A stretch of DNA of 64,000 nt from the NCBI RefSeq assembly GCF_904849725.1, contig NC_058521.1, positions 342,410,638 through 342,474,637 of the forward strand, written 5' to 3'. Position numbers and translations under genes: made by a program. The notes beneath the pieces were generated by a model. It ran no database searches and had not been told where the DNA came from. It saw only the letters and a list, made by a program, of their open reading frames with translations. This document shows, one piece after another, positions 22,536 through 33,240 of the stretch (within the stretch, counting starts at the first letter, position 1; each line of letters opens with the position of its first letter). Source of the stretch: Hordeum vulgare subsp. vulgare. Taxonomy: Eukaryota; Streptophyta; Magnoliopsida; Poales; Poaceae.

Positions 22536-24420
22536 CTAACTATCCATATAGGAAAAAAAATAAAAGCTGTGGGCGATACGGGAAAAAGAAAGTGACACAA
22601 AAGGGAGGATGATAGTGGTCGAGTTGTAAAAACACCGAAGGCGAGCTGCATTCCACGGGTTCAGCTCGAGGCGGTTGTCTGTGGATTTGCATATGCAATA
22701 AGATGCTCCTGTTAAGATTTCATCGATTATAAAAGGGCACTCCCACTTAGGGTGAAGTTTATGCTCCCGCTTCTCGAACAGGTGTAGGACGAGTTCTCCC
22801 ATGTTATATGCCTTTGCCCGTACTTCCCTGCTCTAATAGCGTCGAGCTTGTTGTTGATAGAAAGCTGATCGGGCCAGAGCTATGTCGCGCTCGACTTCCA
22901 ATGCATCTAAGTCGTCTATCTAACTCGACTTCTTTTTCCTCGTACATATGCACCCGAGGTGCATCGTGTATAATGTCACAGGGGAGGACTGCTTCAGTCC
23001 CGTACACTATAAAGAAGTGGTGTACCCTGCAGATCGATTCGGGGTGGTGCGCAAGCCCCATAACACGAAGTCGAGCTCCTCCACCCATTGGCAATCAGAA
23101 TCTTGAAGGGAGCAAACCAACCTGGGTTGAATACCGCTCATAATGAGCCCGTTGGCTCTGTCAACTTGTCCGTTGGTGTGCGGGTAGTATACGAAGCATA
23201 ATCGAGTTGTGTGCCCAAGTTTGCGCACCAATATTTTACCTCCTTGGCGGTGAAATTGGATCCGTTGTCTGTTATTATGTTGTGCGCTATACCATAACGA
23301 TGTACAACACTGGAGATGAATTCAATTTCTGGTTTAGCCTTGGCCGAGGTGATCGGTTTGCTTCGATCCGTTTGGTAAAATTTTCAACCATAACCAACAT
23401 GTATTTGTTTTTCTTGGTCCCCCATTTAAGTGGTCCGACCATATCCAAACCACACACCGCGAAGGTCCAAGTAACTGGGATTGTTTGAAGAGATGTTGGG
23501 GGCATGTGGCTTTGGTTTGGAAAGAGTTGACACCCCGTACAACACTGAACGAGTGCGTGGACGTCCTCTCGGGCCGTCGACCAGTAGAATCCAGCTCGAA
23601 AAGCCTTGCTGACTAGGGCCCATGCTACTGCATGGTGACCGCCCATATCAGCGTGTACCTCGGATAAAACCTGCCTTCCTTCTTCCTCGGATATGTATCG
23701 CTCGAGTACTCCTGTGGTGATCTTCTTATATAGCTCGCCCTCGTGGACCTTATAAGTCTTTGATCGGTGAATGATATGTTGCGCCTCGGTTTAGTCGTCG
23801 GGAAGTTCCTTGCGTAATAGATATGCAAGGAAGGGTTCGGTACATAGCGCAGTTATGGCCATGACCTCATGGGCCGAGGGCGTTTCTTCAATTGAAGACC
23901 CACCGATGGCTTGATCGTCATGCTCGTCACTGGGGGTACCACCTGCTCTTCGCTGTTAGCCCCTATGAAAACCGTCTCGTCTTGCCATACTACGAAGGGC
24001 TTGAATAGCCGCTCCAGAAAGATGTTGCTAGGAACGGGGTCACGCTTTGCACCTAAGCGAGCGAGAACGTCCACTGCTCGGTTGTTGTCTCTTGAGACAT
24101 GGTGGAACTCTAATCCTTCAAATCGTGATGATATTTTGAGGACGGCGTCCCTAAAGCCGCCATTTTTGGATTCTTTGCATCAAATTTGCAATTGATTTGT
24201 GAAACGGTGAGATTAGAGTCTCCTCGTACCTCGAGCCACTGAATGCCTATTGAAGCTGCCATCCAAAGAATGTGTAAGAAGGCTTCTTATTCGGCTGTGT
24301 TGTTTGAATCGACGTACATGTCCTGTAGCAGATACCGAACATTATCCCCAGTGGGGCATGTAAGGATCACTCCGGCCCCTAGCCCGGTGAGAGTTTAGGA
24401 CCCGTTGAAATACATGGTCC
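22536..24420 (-). pseudogene. RNase H and integrase of the Fatima-like element
   Basis: The RNase H part begins near 24420 with MYFNGS (the family usually has YFDGS) and continues with many stops. Integrase follows: an H2C2-type zinc region with ALVQCCTGCQLF (near 23540), the core start GLDMVGPLKWGTKKNKYMLV (near 23420), HTNGQVDRANG (near 23165), the block near 23020 with FIVYGTEAVLPCDI, and a C-terminal segment HPKWECPFIIDEIL (near 22750). The order and spacing fit a Gypsy integrase. At least three frame changes are needed to follow it. Confidence 0.8.
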
Positions 24421-24698
24421 AATGAGCATAAGTGATATACTCTCTAGGAGTTCGGCCTTGGTCCATTCAGCCATGAAGTCGGCCAGGACATGAGATTTGA
24501 TGGCCCATCTTGGTTTGTTGGTGATCTAAAAAGGCAAGAGCTTGATGTCCCACTTTGCTATTTGAACAGTGGCATCCTTATTTTTGTAATATCATTCAGT
24601 GGGACTTCTGAAGTCAGAGTGACCGCACACTCCTGGAAATAGTGCCGAAGCTTCCATGATGCCACAAACATTGTATAGATGATCTTTTGGTAATTTGG

Positions 24699-25614
24699 TT
24701 ACCTAGTTTTGCATGTGGTGAGAACATCGGATATGTAGTATACCGTCCTTTGAATCCGTAGTTGTGGGCCCTTAGCTTCTCTATCTATGACGAGTACCAC
24801 GCTGACAACTTGATTTGTGGTTGAGATGTATAGCAACATCGGATCCTGTGTGAAAGGTGCTGCTAGTATGGGATTGCTGGCTAATATCACTTTGATGTAC
24901 TCCAGAGCCGTTGTGGCCTCATCAGTCCACTTGAAATCTTTGATTTTCTTTAGTAACCGATAGAGTGGCAGAGCCTTCTGACCTAGACAAGATATAAATT
25001 GGCTTAGGACCGCCATGCAACGTGCCAGCTTTTAGACGTGTCGTAGCTATGTTGGTATCGCGAGCTGTGAGAACACTCGTATTTTGGTCAGATTGGCTTC
25101 GATTCCTATTTGTGATACGATAAACCCGAGGACTTTGCCGATGGGGCTCTGAAGACACATTTATCCGGGTTAAGCCGAATATCGTATTCCCGTAGGTTGG
25201 CAAAGGTCTCCCTGAGGCCGTCCACCAACTGGTTGACGTGTCTGGTCTTGATGACCACATCGTCTACATATGCATCTACTGTTTTTCCGATTTGCTTCCA
25301 CATGGAAGTATGAATCATGCGCTGGTAAGTGGCGCCCACGTTTTTTTGCCCGAACGACATTGCGGTGAAGTAGAATGACCCGTAGGGTGTTACAACGCGG
25401 TTGGTGTGTGATATGATTCCTTCATTTTGATCTGATGGTATCGGGAGTAGGCATCGAGGAAGCATAGGGAATGATTCCCGGGTATGGCATCAATAATCTC
25501 ATCAATTGGAGGAACCGGAAAGGGATCCTTGGGACATGTTTTGTTTACGTCTTTAAAATCAACACATAGCTGCCAGGATTTATCCTTCTTTGGTACCATC
25601 ACCAGGTTTGCCAA
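24699..25614 (-). pseudogene. Reverse transcriptase of the Fatima-like element
   Basis: Two overlapping open stretches in different frames (25614-25390 and 25465-25106) carry the order of motifs expected for Gypsy reverse transcriptase: CVDFKDVNKTCPKDPFP, FLDAYSRYHQI, and the catalytic YVDDVVIK followed by LNPDKCVF. A third stretch, 25016-24699, holds the connection region (LPLYRLLKKIKDFKW and the RNase H-side ILASNPILAAPF). The catalytic Asp pair in YVDD is kept. Frameshifts separate the three parts, and an intervening stop breaks the path from the protease, so this is a pseudogene. Confidence 0.85.
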
Positions 25615-26327
25615 CCAGTCAGGGGTGTTTACTGTCCCAGATGAAACCGGATTCCAGTAACTTGGCGAGCTCTTCGCCCATAGCTTGGCGTTTAGGTTCG
25701 GAAAATGGGCGCAAGGCCTGTTTGATAGGTTTGAAACCGGCGATTATGTTCAGGCTGTGCTCTGCTAGATCCCGAGGGATTCCTGGCATGTGTGATGGGT
25801 GCCAAGAAAATATGTCTCATTTTTCAAGTAGAAAGGCGAGTAGTGCTTCGTCGATTTCGGGCTCCAGTGTTGCCCCGATTGACGCTGTTTTATTGGGATC
25901 CATCGGGTGTAGTTGGAATTTGACGATTTCGTCGGCCGGTTTTTGTCCACCATGGCACGTAGAGCCGTGAGTTCTGCTACGGAAACAGTCTCTGCCAGCA
26001 CTTCCAGGGCGAGGGATGCCATTTTTTCGGTCTGAAGTGATGTTTTGGGATCACTGTTTATCGTGATCACTCTGTTTGGCCCTGACATTTTGAGTTTCAT
26101 GTACCCGTAATGCAGTATGGTCTGGAACCGTGTGAAGTCTTCGCGTCCACATAGTGTGTGGTAACCGCTATGGAACGGGACGATATGAAAGAGTAGCTCT
26201 TCGGATCAGTAATTGTCGGGTGTACCGAATACCACGTCGAGCGCTACTCGTCCTGTGCAACGTGCCTCTCTCCTGGGGACAATACCTCGGAGGTTGTTGT
26301 GCTCGGCTTGATTCTAGATCGGTTGAA

Positions 26328-27958
26328 CTACATTTTCTCGAGTGCGTCCTCGTAAATGATGTTGAGGCCACTGCCCATGTCCATCAGTAGTTTGTTGAGT
26401 CTCAAGCCATTGACTATGGCGGTCAGGACTAGGGCGACATGTACCCAGCCTGTACTGTCCATCGGTTCGTCGCCCTGGTCGAACGTGAGAGGTTTGTTCA
26501 ACCATGGGTTTGCCGCTGCTACATGATGGATCTGATGGAGCTCCTGAAAGGCTCTTTTCCTCTGATTTTTGGAGGTAAACGTCTCATAGATCGTTAAGAT
26601 CTCCTTGGCTGTATCCGACGGTGCCATTGGCTGGCGCACCGAGGGTGTTGAGATGAGGATAGTTTCTCCGCTTTTTGTGACCTGCCTGGGGACCCAACAT
26701 GCTCTAAGGGTATGGGTGGAACTTGATTCACGCGGGGCAGAATGTATGGGGCATGTCTCCTCCACTAGTAGGTCAAGGCCCAAATTTTTCCGCGTCCGAG
26801 TTCTTTTCGTCGAGTTTCCGGTTGCGACCGGCCCTGTAACTGAGGATGTGTGTCTTGTTTGGATTGGTCTGGCGAGGCTAGGGTCGTTGCACATTTTTTG
26901 AATTTGTAAAGTACTTTCTCTCGTGCAGTATTTAAGCACAATGCTCAACAACTCGGTGAATGATTTAATCCGGCAACAGGACAGGGTGTTGAGGATACCC
27001 TCATCATGGGAATACTGCTGGAAAGCGTGAATAAGCTCCCGCTCATTTGCGGCCTTCGGTCCTGCTGCCGAGGAGGAATTTGCCCCAAAAGTGGTGTACC
27101 AATTCCCCTGGTTTCTACGTGACTTCGTACATGCCCGGAGAGCCGTGCTTTTCTATCTTATGCTTGGTATGGGTGGTGGGTGGGGAATGATTTTGGATTC
27201 TCGTGATTTACGGGCAGGAAACCTCGATGGTTGCCTACCCGACTAGGTCACGCGCTAGGCCTGATGTGTTGTTACTGAGAGGTAGATTTTCTGGACTGTT
27301 GGATGAATTCGGAAGATCCTTGATCAGGATGTAGGCCATCCTCAGCTCAGGTGATTGGTATAGGGAGCCCATCCCGGGCACTTGACGATCTTTGTCACGT
27401 GCATGATGGATGGGATGTAGATTTCCTGTCGTCCGGTCTAATCTCGATCTGATCATAGACTGTAACTTGGTCATTTGTAATCCCTATGACTTGCATCTGA
27501 TCGAGTAGCTTGTGTAGCATGGGGATTGCAGTGGGGCTCGCACATGTTGATTTTTTGGGTTCAACCCATGTCGCTGATCCCCTGGTGGCGCTCGAGGTTG
27601 CTCCCAGAGTGATCTCGGTCAAGCTGTGCTCCGGAGTGTTCACCGCGTGGAGCTCGAAGGCCAAGGTGGGGACGAAAGTCGTCCCGGTGCTGAGGTCTAC
27701 GGCTTGTGACACTGAAGTATCTAGGGCTGTGAGTTCCTGGAGAGGAGCTAAGAGTTTTGTTAACACAAGATCTCCTCGGGGGTCAGTGGGGAAGTCTAGG
27801 TTCCCGAACATGACTTCCTTACCGGGGGCAAAGTTCTCGACGAGGCCGAGGTGGCCAGCCAGATTGGCGTGCAGAACCACGCTTCTGAAGGCGAAGATTT
27901 GTCGGGGGACAAAGACATCCCTGTTAATGATCTCTACCCTGATGACTATGCGTGCCAT
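26328..27958 (-). pseudogene. gag and protease of the Fatima-like element
   Basis: The gag N-terminal part is open from 27958 to 27395 (188 codons, starting MARIVIRVEIINRD with FVPRQIFAFRSV following). The middle is broken by stops and frameshifts (27394-26952). A second open stretch, 26951-26328, ends in a retropepsin-like active site, LLMDMGSGLNIIYEDAL, where the family normally has an Asp at the equivalent of D in MDMGS. Gag would form the particle and the protease would process the polyprotein. The reading frame cannot be followed without several repairs, so no product is expected. Confidence 0.75.
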
Positions 27959-27986
27959 CGATCCTTTGGCGATCCAGTCAGTGGAA

Positions 27987-28005
27987 CTCTCAATGAAAGC
28001 ACCAA
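27987..28005 (-). promoter_or_regulatory. Primer-binding site of the Fatima-like element
   Basis: TTGGTGCTTTCATTGAGAG lies directly after the 5' LTR on the minus strand, the place and form expected for the tRNA primer site in this family. Confidence 0.7.
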
Positions 28006-28440
28006 TGTTAGTGTCAAAACCGGCATATCTCGGGTAGGGGGTCCCGAATTGTGGACCTTAGATCGATGGGTTGCAGGAGAGAGGGGCAGACAATGTTTAC
28101 TCAGGTTTAGGACCTCTTGAGGAGGTAAAACCCTACGTCCTTCTTGATTATATTGATGTGGATGATGATTACAGAGGCTACCTCGATATCGTGTATACTA
28201 AATCCTAGATGGAATAATGCCCCTACATGGACGCTGACCCCCGGTTTATATAGTCCCCAGGAGGGCCTAGTGTTACATGCAACCGACCAAGTTAACTTTA
28301 CTTGGTCGCCACGTCAGTCTTCGGGGTTCTCCTTTCTTGAATATGAGACAATTGCGCAGACCAGCCCATGATAGGCACAACCGTCAGCCCGACCTTAGTA
28401 AACCGACTACCTAAGGACCCCTTAATCCCGGACTCCATCA
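28006..28440 (-). repeat. 5' LTR of the Fatima-like element (435 bp)
   Basis: On the minus strand it starts TGATGGAGTCCGGG and ends TTTTGACACTAACA. A TATA box (TATATAAA, 28245-28252 on the minus strand) precedes the probable transcription start. Short LTRs with this start and end are typical of the family. Confidence 0.88.
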
Positions 28441-29198
28441 ATGTGCTTGGTCTTTGAGTGTTTAACTGGGTTGTGAGCTATCTTGATTGCACTCTCATTA
28501 TCACAGTAGAGTGGCACATTCTTTACTTTGATGTCATAGTCCTTGAGGGCTTGCTTCGTCCACAACTGTTGAGCACAACACGAACCAGCAGCAATATACT
28601 CAGCTTCACTACTGGAAAGCGACACACAGTTCTATTTCATCGAGGACCGGGACACTAAGGATCGTCCAAGGAAATGGTATGTGCTTGATGTTTACTTTCG
28701 GTCCACGCGATCACTAGCATAGTCAGAGTCAGTTTATGCAACGAGATGAAGATTTGAGAACTTGGGTTACCATAATGCAAGCATTGGTGCGTGAGCTAGA
28801 TATCAAAGAATATGCTTCCCCTCCTTATGGTTTGCTTCCTTCTGTGTCGCCTGGAAACAGGCACACATGGAAACACTAAGCATAATATCTGGCCTATATG
28901 CACATAGGTACAATAAGGAGCCAATCATGGAGCAATACACCTTCTGATTGAAATATTAACCATTTTCGTAAGTGGAGAGGTGGCCATTTGTGGGCATTGG
29001 AATTCTGACGCCTTTGTAGTCCTGCATGCCGAATATCTTCAAGACATCCTTGAGGTATTACTCTTGACAGATGAAGATGCCATTTCATTGTTGGTGAATT
29101 TTGAGACCTAGGAAGAATTTCAACACCCCCATCATGGACATTTGATATTCCTCACTCATTATAAAGTCAAATTCATCACTCTAACATTTGTAAGTACA
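28441..29198 (-). mobile_element. Maximus-A, fragment with the end of reverse transcriptase and RNase H
   Basis: On the minus strand this matches Maximus-B from about 61352 to 62113. A readable stretch (28625-28441) carries the RNase H motif SLSSSEAEYIAAGSCCAQ and PLYCDNESAIKIAHNP. Upstream parts (29190-28640) match the end of reverse transcriptase but contain several stops. It is cut at 28441 by the Fatima-like element and at 29199 by the BARE/Angela-like Copia, in a Maximus codon pair. The rest of Maximus-A (gag, integrase, 5' LTR) is not in the window. Confidence 0.85.
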
Positions 29199-30990
29199 TG
29201 TTGGAAATAAGCACTAGAGGAAATAATAAAGTAGTTATTATCATATTTCCTTGTTCATGATAATCATTTATTAGCCATGCTATAATTGTATTGACTGGAA
29301 ATTCAAATAGATGTGTGGGTACATTGACAACAAAGTGTCCCTAGTATGCCTTTGCTAAACTAGCTCGTTGATCAAAGATGTCTAAGGTTTCCTAGGCATA
29401 GACATGAGTTGTCATTGATAACGGGATCACATCATAAGGAGAATGATGTGATGGACAAGACCCATACCTTAAACATAGCGTTTGATCGTATCTAGTTTAC
29501 TACTATTGCTTTCTGTATGTCAATGTATTTGTTCCTATGACCATGAGATCATGCAACTCACTACCACCAGTGGATTGGTTTGTATGGATCAAATGTCGCA
29601 ACATTACTGGATGACTACAAATATGCTCTACAGGTATCTCCGAGTGTGTCTATGGAGTTGGCATGGATCAAGACTGGGATTTGTCACTCCGTATGATGGG
29701 GAGGTATCTCGAGGCCCACTGAGTAATAGAACATCAAAAGAAGCTTGCAAGCAATGTGACTAAGGAGTTAGTCATGGGATCTTGTATTATAGAATAAGTA
29801 AATATACTTGACAGTAACGAGATTGAACTAGGTATGTAGATACCAACAATTGAATCTCAGGCAAGTAATATACCGATAGACAAAGGGAACTACATACGAG
29901 ATTAGCCGAATCCTTGACATCATTTGTTCGACCGATATAGATATTCGTAGAGTATGTAGGAACCAATAGGGGCATCCAGGTCCCGGTATTTGTTATTGAC
30001 TATAGAGGTGTCTCGGTCATCTATGCATAGTTCTTGAACCCGTAGGGTCTTCACACTTAAAGTTCGATGATGATTTGGTATTATTGAGTTATATATGTTG
30101 GTGACCAAAAGTGGTTCGGAGTCCCGGATGAGATCTCGGATGTCAGGATGAGCTCTAGAATGGTCCAAAGAAAAAGATTCATATATCGGAAAGTGTTATT
30201 CGGGTTCCGAAAACGTTCCAGGTGTTTTCGATATTGTACCAGGAGTGCCGAAAAGGTTTCTGGGGTCCACTGGGAGGGGCCCACCCACCCTGGGGGGCAC
30301 ATGAGCCTAAGAGTTGGCACACCAGCCTCTAGTGGGCTGGAAAACTGACCCCTATAGGGGACCATGCTCCCAAAGATTTGGTGGAGGAGATGCCTTGGTG
30401 GAGGAGGAGTCCTCCCTAGGGCGTCCACCTCCCTTGTTGGACATGGACTCCTCCCCACTTTGGCCGACCCACCCTCCTTGGAGGAGGGTCCAAGGCTGAG
30501 CCCTACCTGCCCCTTACTCCTATAAATAGAGAGGGAGAGGGAGGCATCCAACACTCAATTTCTTGGTTGCGCCATACCTCTCTCTCTCATAGTAATTCCC
30601 CACCGCCGTGATTGCGTCAACGCTTGGAGAGGCCCTACTGAGATTGCACCACCACCGCCACAACCATGCCAGCGTTCTACCACATAACTTAGCTACTACT
30701 TCATCCTCCCTCACTGGATCGAGGAGGTGAAGGCGATATCGAGCTATATGTGTGCTAAATGCAGACGTGCCATCCGTTTGACACTTGATCGGGACGTTCA
30801 TCATTGGATCGTGAGACGGATCGTAACTGGATCACAAATACGTTCGACTGCATCAATCTTGTTTCTCAACGCTTCTGCTTAGCGATCTACAAGGGTATGT
30901 AGATGCACTCCCCCTATCATAGATGTTGATCTCCATAGATTGTTCTTGGTGAGCATATTTTTTTTGTTTCCCGTCCAACGTTCCCCAGTA
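29199..30990 (+). repeat. 5' LTR of the BARE/Angela-like Copia (1,792 bp)
   Basis: It starts TGTTGGAAATAAGCAC and ends TTCCCCAGTA, where the family normally ends in CCAACA, so the terminal CA is mutated. A TATA box (TATAAATA) is at 30521-30528. Confidence 0.88.
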
Positions 30991-30991
30991 G

Positions 30992-31003
30992 TGGTATCAG
31001 AGC
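30992..31003 (+). promoter_or_regulatory. Primer-binding site (initiator Met tRNA)
   Basis: TGGTATCAGAGC directly follows the 5' LTR and is complementary to the 3' end of the initiator methionine tRNA, the usual Copia primer. Confidence 0.9.
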
Positions 31004-32210
31004 TAGGTCTATGCGTAGATAACATGAACGAGTAGAACACAAAAGAGTTTGCGGGTGTTAGTATTCAGATTGCTTAGTTCCTTGATCCTATTTTTATTCG
31101 ACGGTATTGTGGGATAAAGCGGCCCGGACCAACCTTACTCATCCATGTACAAGAGTCCGGTTCTATTGAGTAGCATGCAACTTGTTGCATAAAGATGGCT
31201 GGCGGGTGTTTGTCTCTCCCACTTTAATTGAATCAGATTCAGTAGAGGTGGTCCTTGTAGAAGGTTAAATAGCAACTTGAATATCACTGTTTTGGCTGTG
31301 CGTAGGTAAGAACGGTTCTTTCTAGTTACCCATAGCACCCACGTAAAACATGCAAGAACAAGTAGAGGACGTCTAACTTGTTTTCGCAGGGTATGTTGTG
31401 ATATGATATGGCCAATGACATGATGCCATATATGTGCTGTACGAGATGATCATGTTTTGTATAGAATTATCATGACTTGCATGTCGATGAGTATGGCAAC
31501 CGGTAGGAGCCATATGGTTGTCTTTAATTATTTGTACCTTTTTGCTTTACTTGATCACTATGAGTTAGCAATAATGGTAGAAGCATAGTTGGTGCAACAA
31601 CCCCAATGATGACATAATGATGGAGATCATGGTGTCATGCCGGTGACGATGGAGATCACGCCGGTGCTTTGGAGATGGAGATCAAAAGCACAAGATTATG
31701 ATGGCCATATCATGTCACTATTATGATTTGCATGTGATGTTAATCCTTTTATGCATCTTATTTTGCTTAGGAAGATGGTAGCATTATAAGATGATCCCTC
31801 ACTAAAATTTCAAGGCAGAATTGTTTCCCCCAAGTGTGCACCATTGCGAAGGTTCGTCGTTTCGAAGCACCACATGATGATCGGGAGTGATAGACTCTAC
31901 GTTCTCATACAACGGGCGTAAGCTTGTTTTGCACATGCAGAACACTTGCGTTAAAGTTCACGAGCCTAGCATGTACACACATGGCCTCGGAACATACGAG
32001 ACCGAAAGGTCAAACATGATCCATATAGTATATATGATCAACATGGAGATGTTCACCATTGAAACCACCTCACCTCACGTGATGATCAGACTTGAGGTGG
32101 TGAATTTGGATCATGTTACACTCAAACAACCCGAGGGATGTCAATTTCAGTGGTAGTTCTTAAGTAATATGATTAATTGAACCCATTATCATGAACATAT
32201 TCTCAGTTGT
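31004..32210 (+). other. Untranslated leader of the BARE/Angela-like Copia, first part
   Basis: No gene is seen. The sequence ends at CTCAGTTGT and resumes after CACTA-2 at 45957 with TCTTTGCAAATGACGATGTA-like sequence up to the gag at 46218; the TGT at the border is duplicated. Confidence 0.8.
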
Positions 32211-32860
32211 CACTACAGGAATTAGTTTCTTTGCCGTCTGCCATCGTAGACGGCAAAGAGCATATCACGGACGGCAAAGATAATATCACAGACGGCAAAT
32301 AATCTCACCGCAGACAAAATTTCTGCGTCAGCCTACGACGGCATTGTAGCTTATTTGCCGTCTGTCTCACCGAAGCGGACGACAAAGAGCTTTGCCGTCA
32401 GCTTTTTATAGGAGTTGTCGGCAAAGTGGTTGAGACGGCAGCTGACAGGCGTTGCGTCCGTTAGGGGCTAACGGAGGCGTTGCCATCTGCCTCCCCTATT
32501 CTGTGTCTTGTGCCTCCCCCCTATTCTTTGCCGTCTGCCTCCCCCTCCTCCTCCCCCCTCCTCTGTGCCGTCTACCTCCCCCTCTTCTTTGCCGTCCGCC
32601 TCCCCCCTCTTCTGTGCCGTCCGCTTCCCCCTCCTCTTTGCCGTCAGCCTCCACCTCCTCCCCCCCTCCTCTGTGCCCTCTTCTTTGCCGTCTGCCCACC
32701 TGGAAGCATACGAAAAAGATACTATATGGCTAGCTGCTACTGCCCAGGTTGCACAGCTGGGTGCCACGTGGCACCTTTGCCCTCGGTCAGCTAATGGCAA
32801 AGGCCTTTGCCAACAGCTGGCAGACGGCAAAGAGCCTATATTGTCACATTTTTGTTTGTT
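32211..32860. repeat. CACTA-2 left subterminal repeats
   Basis: TTTGCCGTCTGCC, GACGGCAAAGA and variants recur from the left end to about 32850. Between 32480 and 32700 they alternate with pyrimidine-rich blocks of the type CCTCCCCCTCCTCC, which give proline-rich or serine-rich open frames with no biological meaning. Confidence 0.9.
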
Positions 32861-33240
32861 TTTTCTATTTCACAACACATATACATATAATTCTAGCACA
32901 TATATGATAAATAGGTCACAACACATATATGATATACATATAAATAGGTCATCAATGCCATTTTTTCATCAACGTACATCCCATATATCAAAACAACCAA
33001 CACATACAAAGTTGCATCCATATATACATACATATAGTTGCACATATATTGTTCATACATATATACATATACATATAGTCCCACATTGTTCATCAACTCA
33101 AATAAAAACGGAAAGTAAAGCACTCGAATGCCAGCTTCCATGCATGTAGTACATCCAATCTGCAAAATGGGAATAAGAAAGTTAGAAGAAGAACAACAAC
33201 ATATATATGAAAAATAAGCTAAATTGAAGAAGAAAGAAAA
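32861..33240. other. AT-rich spacer in CACTA-2
   Basis: Repeated ACATATATAC-like motifs; no gene seen. Confidence 0.6.

Larger units (their letters stand above)
18397..28440 (-). mobile_element. Complete Fatima-like Gypsy retrotransposon, 10.0 kb
   Basis: The element has LTRs at 28006-28440 (5') and 18397-18835 (3'), a tRNA primer-binding site, gag, protease, reverse transcriptase, RNase H and integrase on the minus strand, and an antisense ORF between integrase and the 3' LTR. It is flanked by a perfect 5-bp target duplication, ATGTG at 18392-18396 and 28441-28445, and the two flanks join cleanly in the RNase H frame of Maximus-A. The LTRs differ at many positions and the genes are broken, so the insertion is old. 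The layout fits the Tat lineage of Gypsy elements. Confidence 0.88.

Noticed and set aside
18397..28440. Fatima-like element read as plus strand (the extra ORF taken as gag)
   Set aside because: LTR start TGAGGGAGTCC, primer site and polypurine tract all fit the minus strand, as do gag, RT and integrase.
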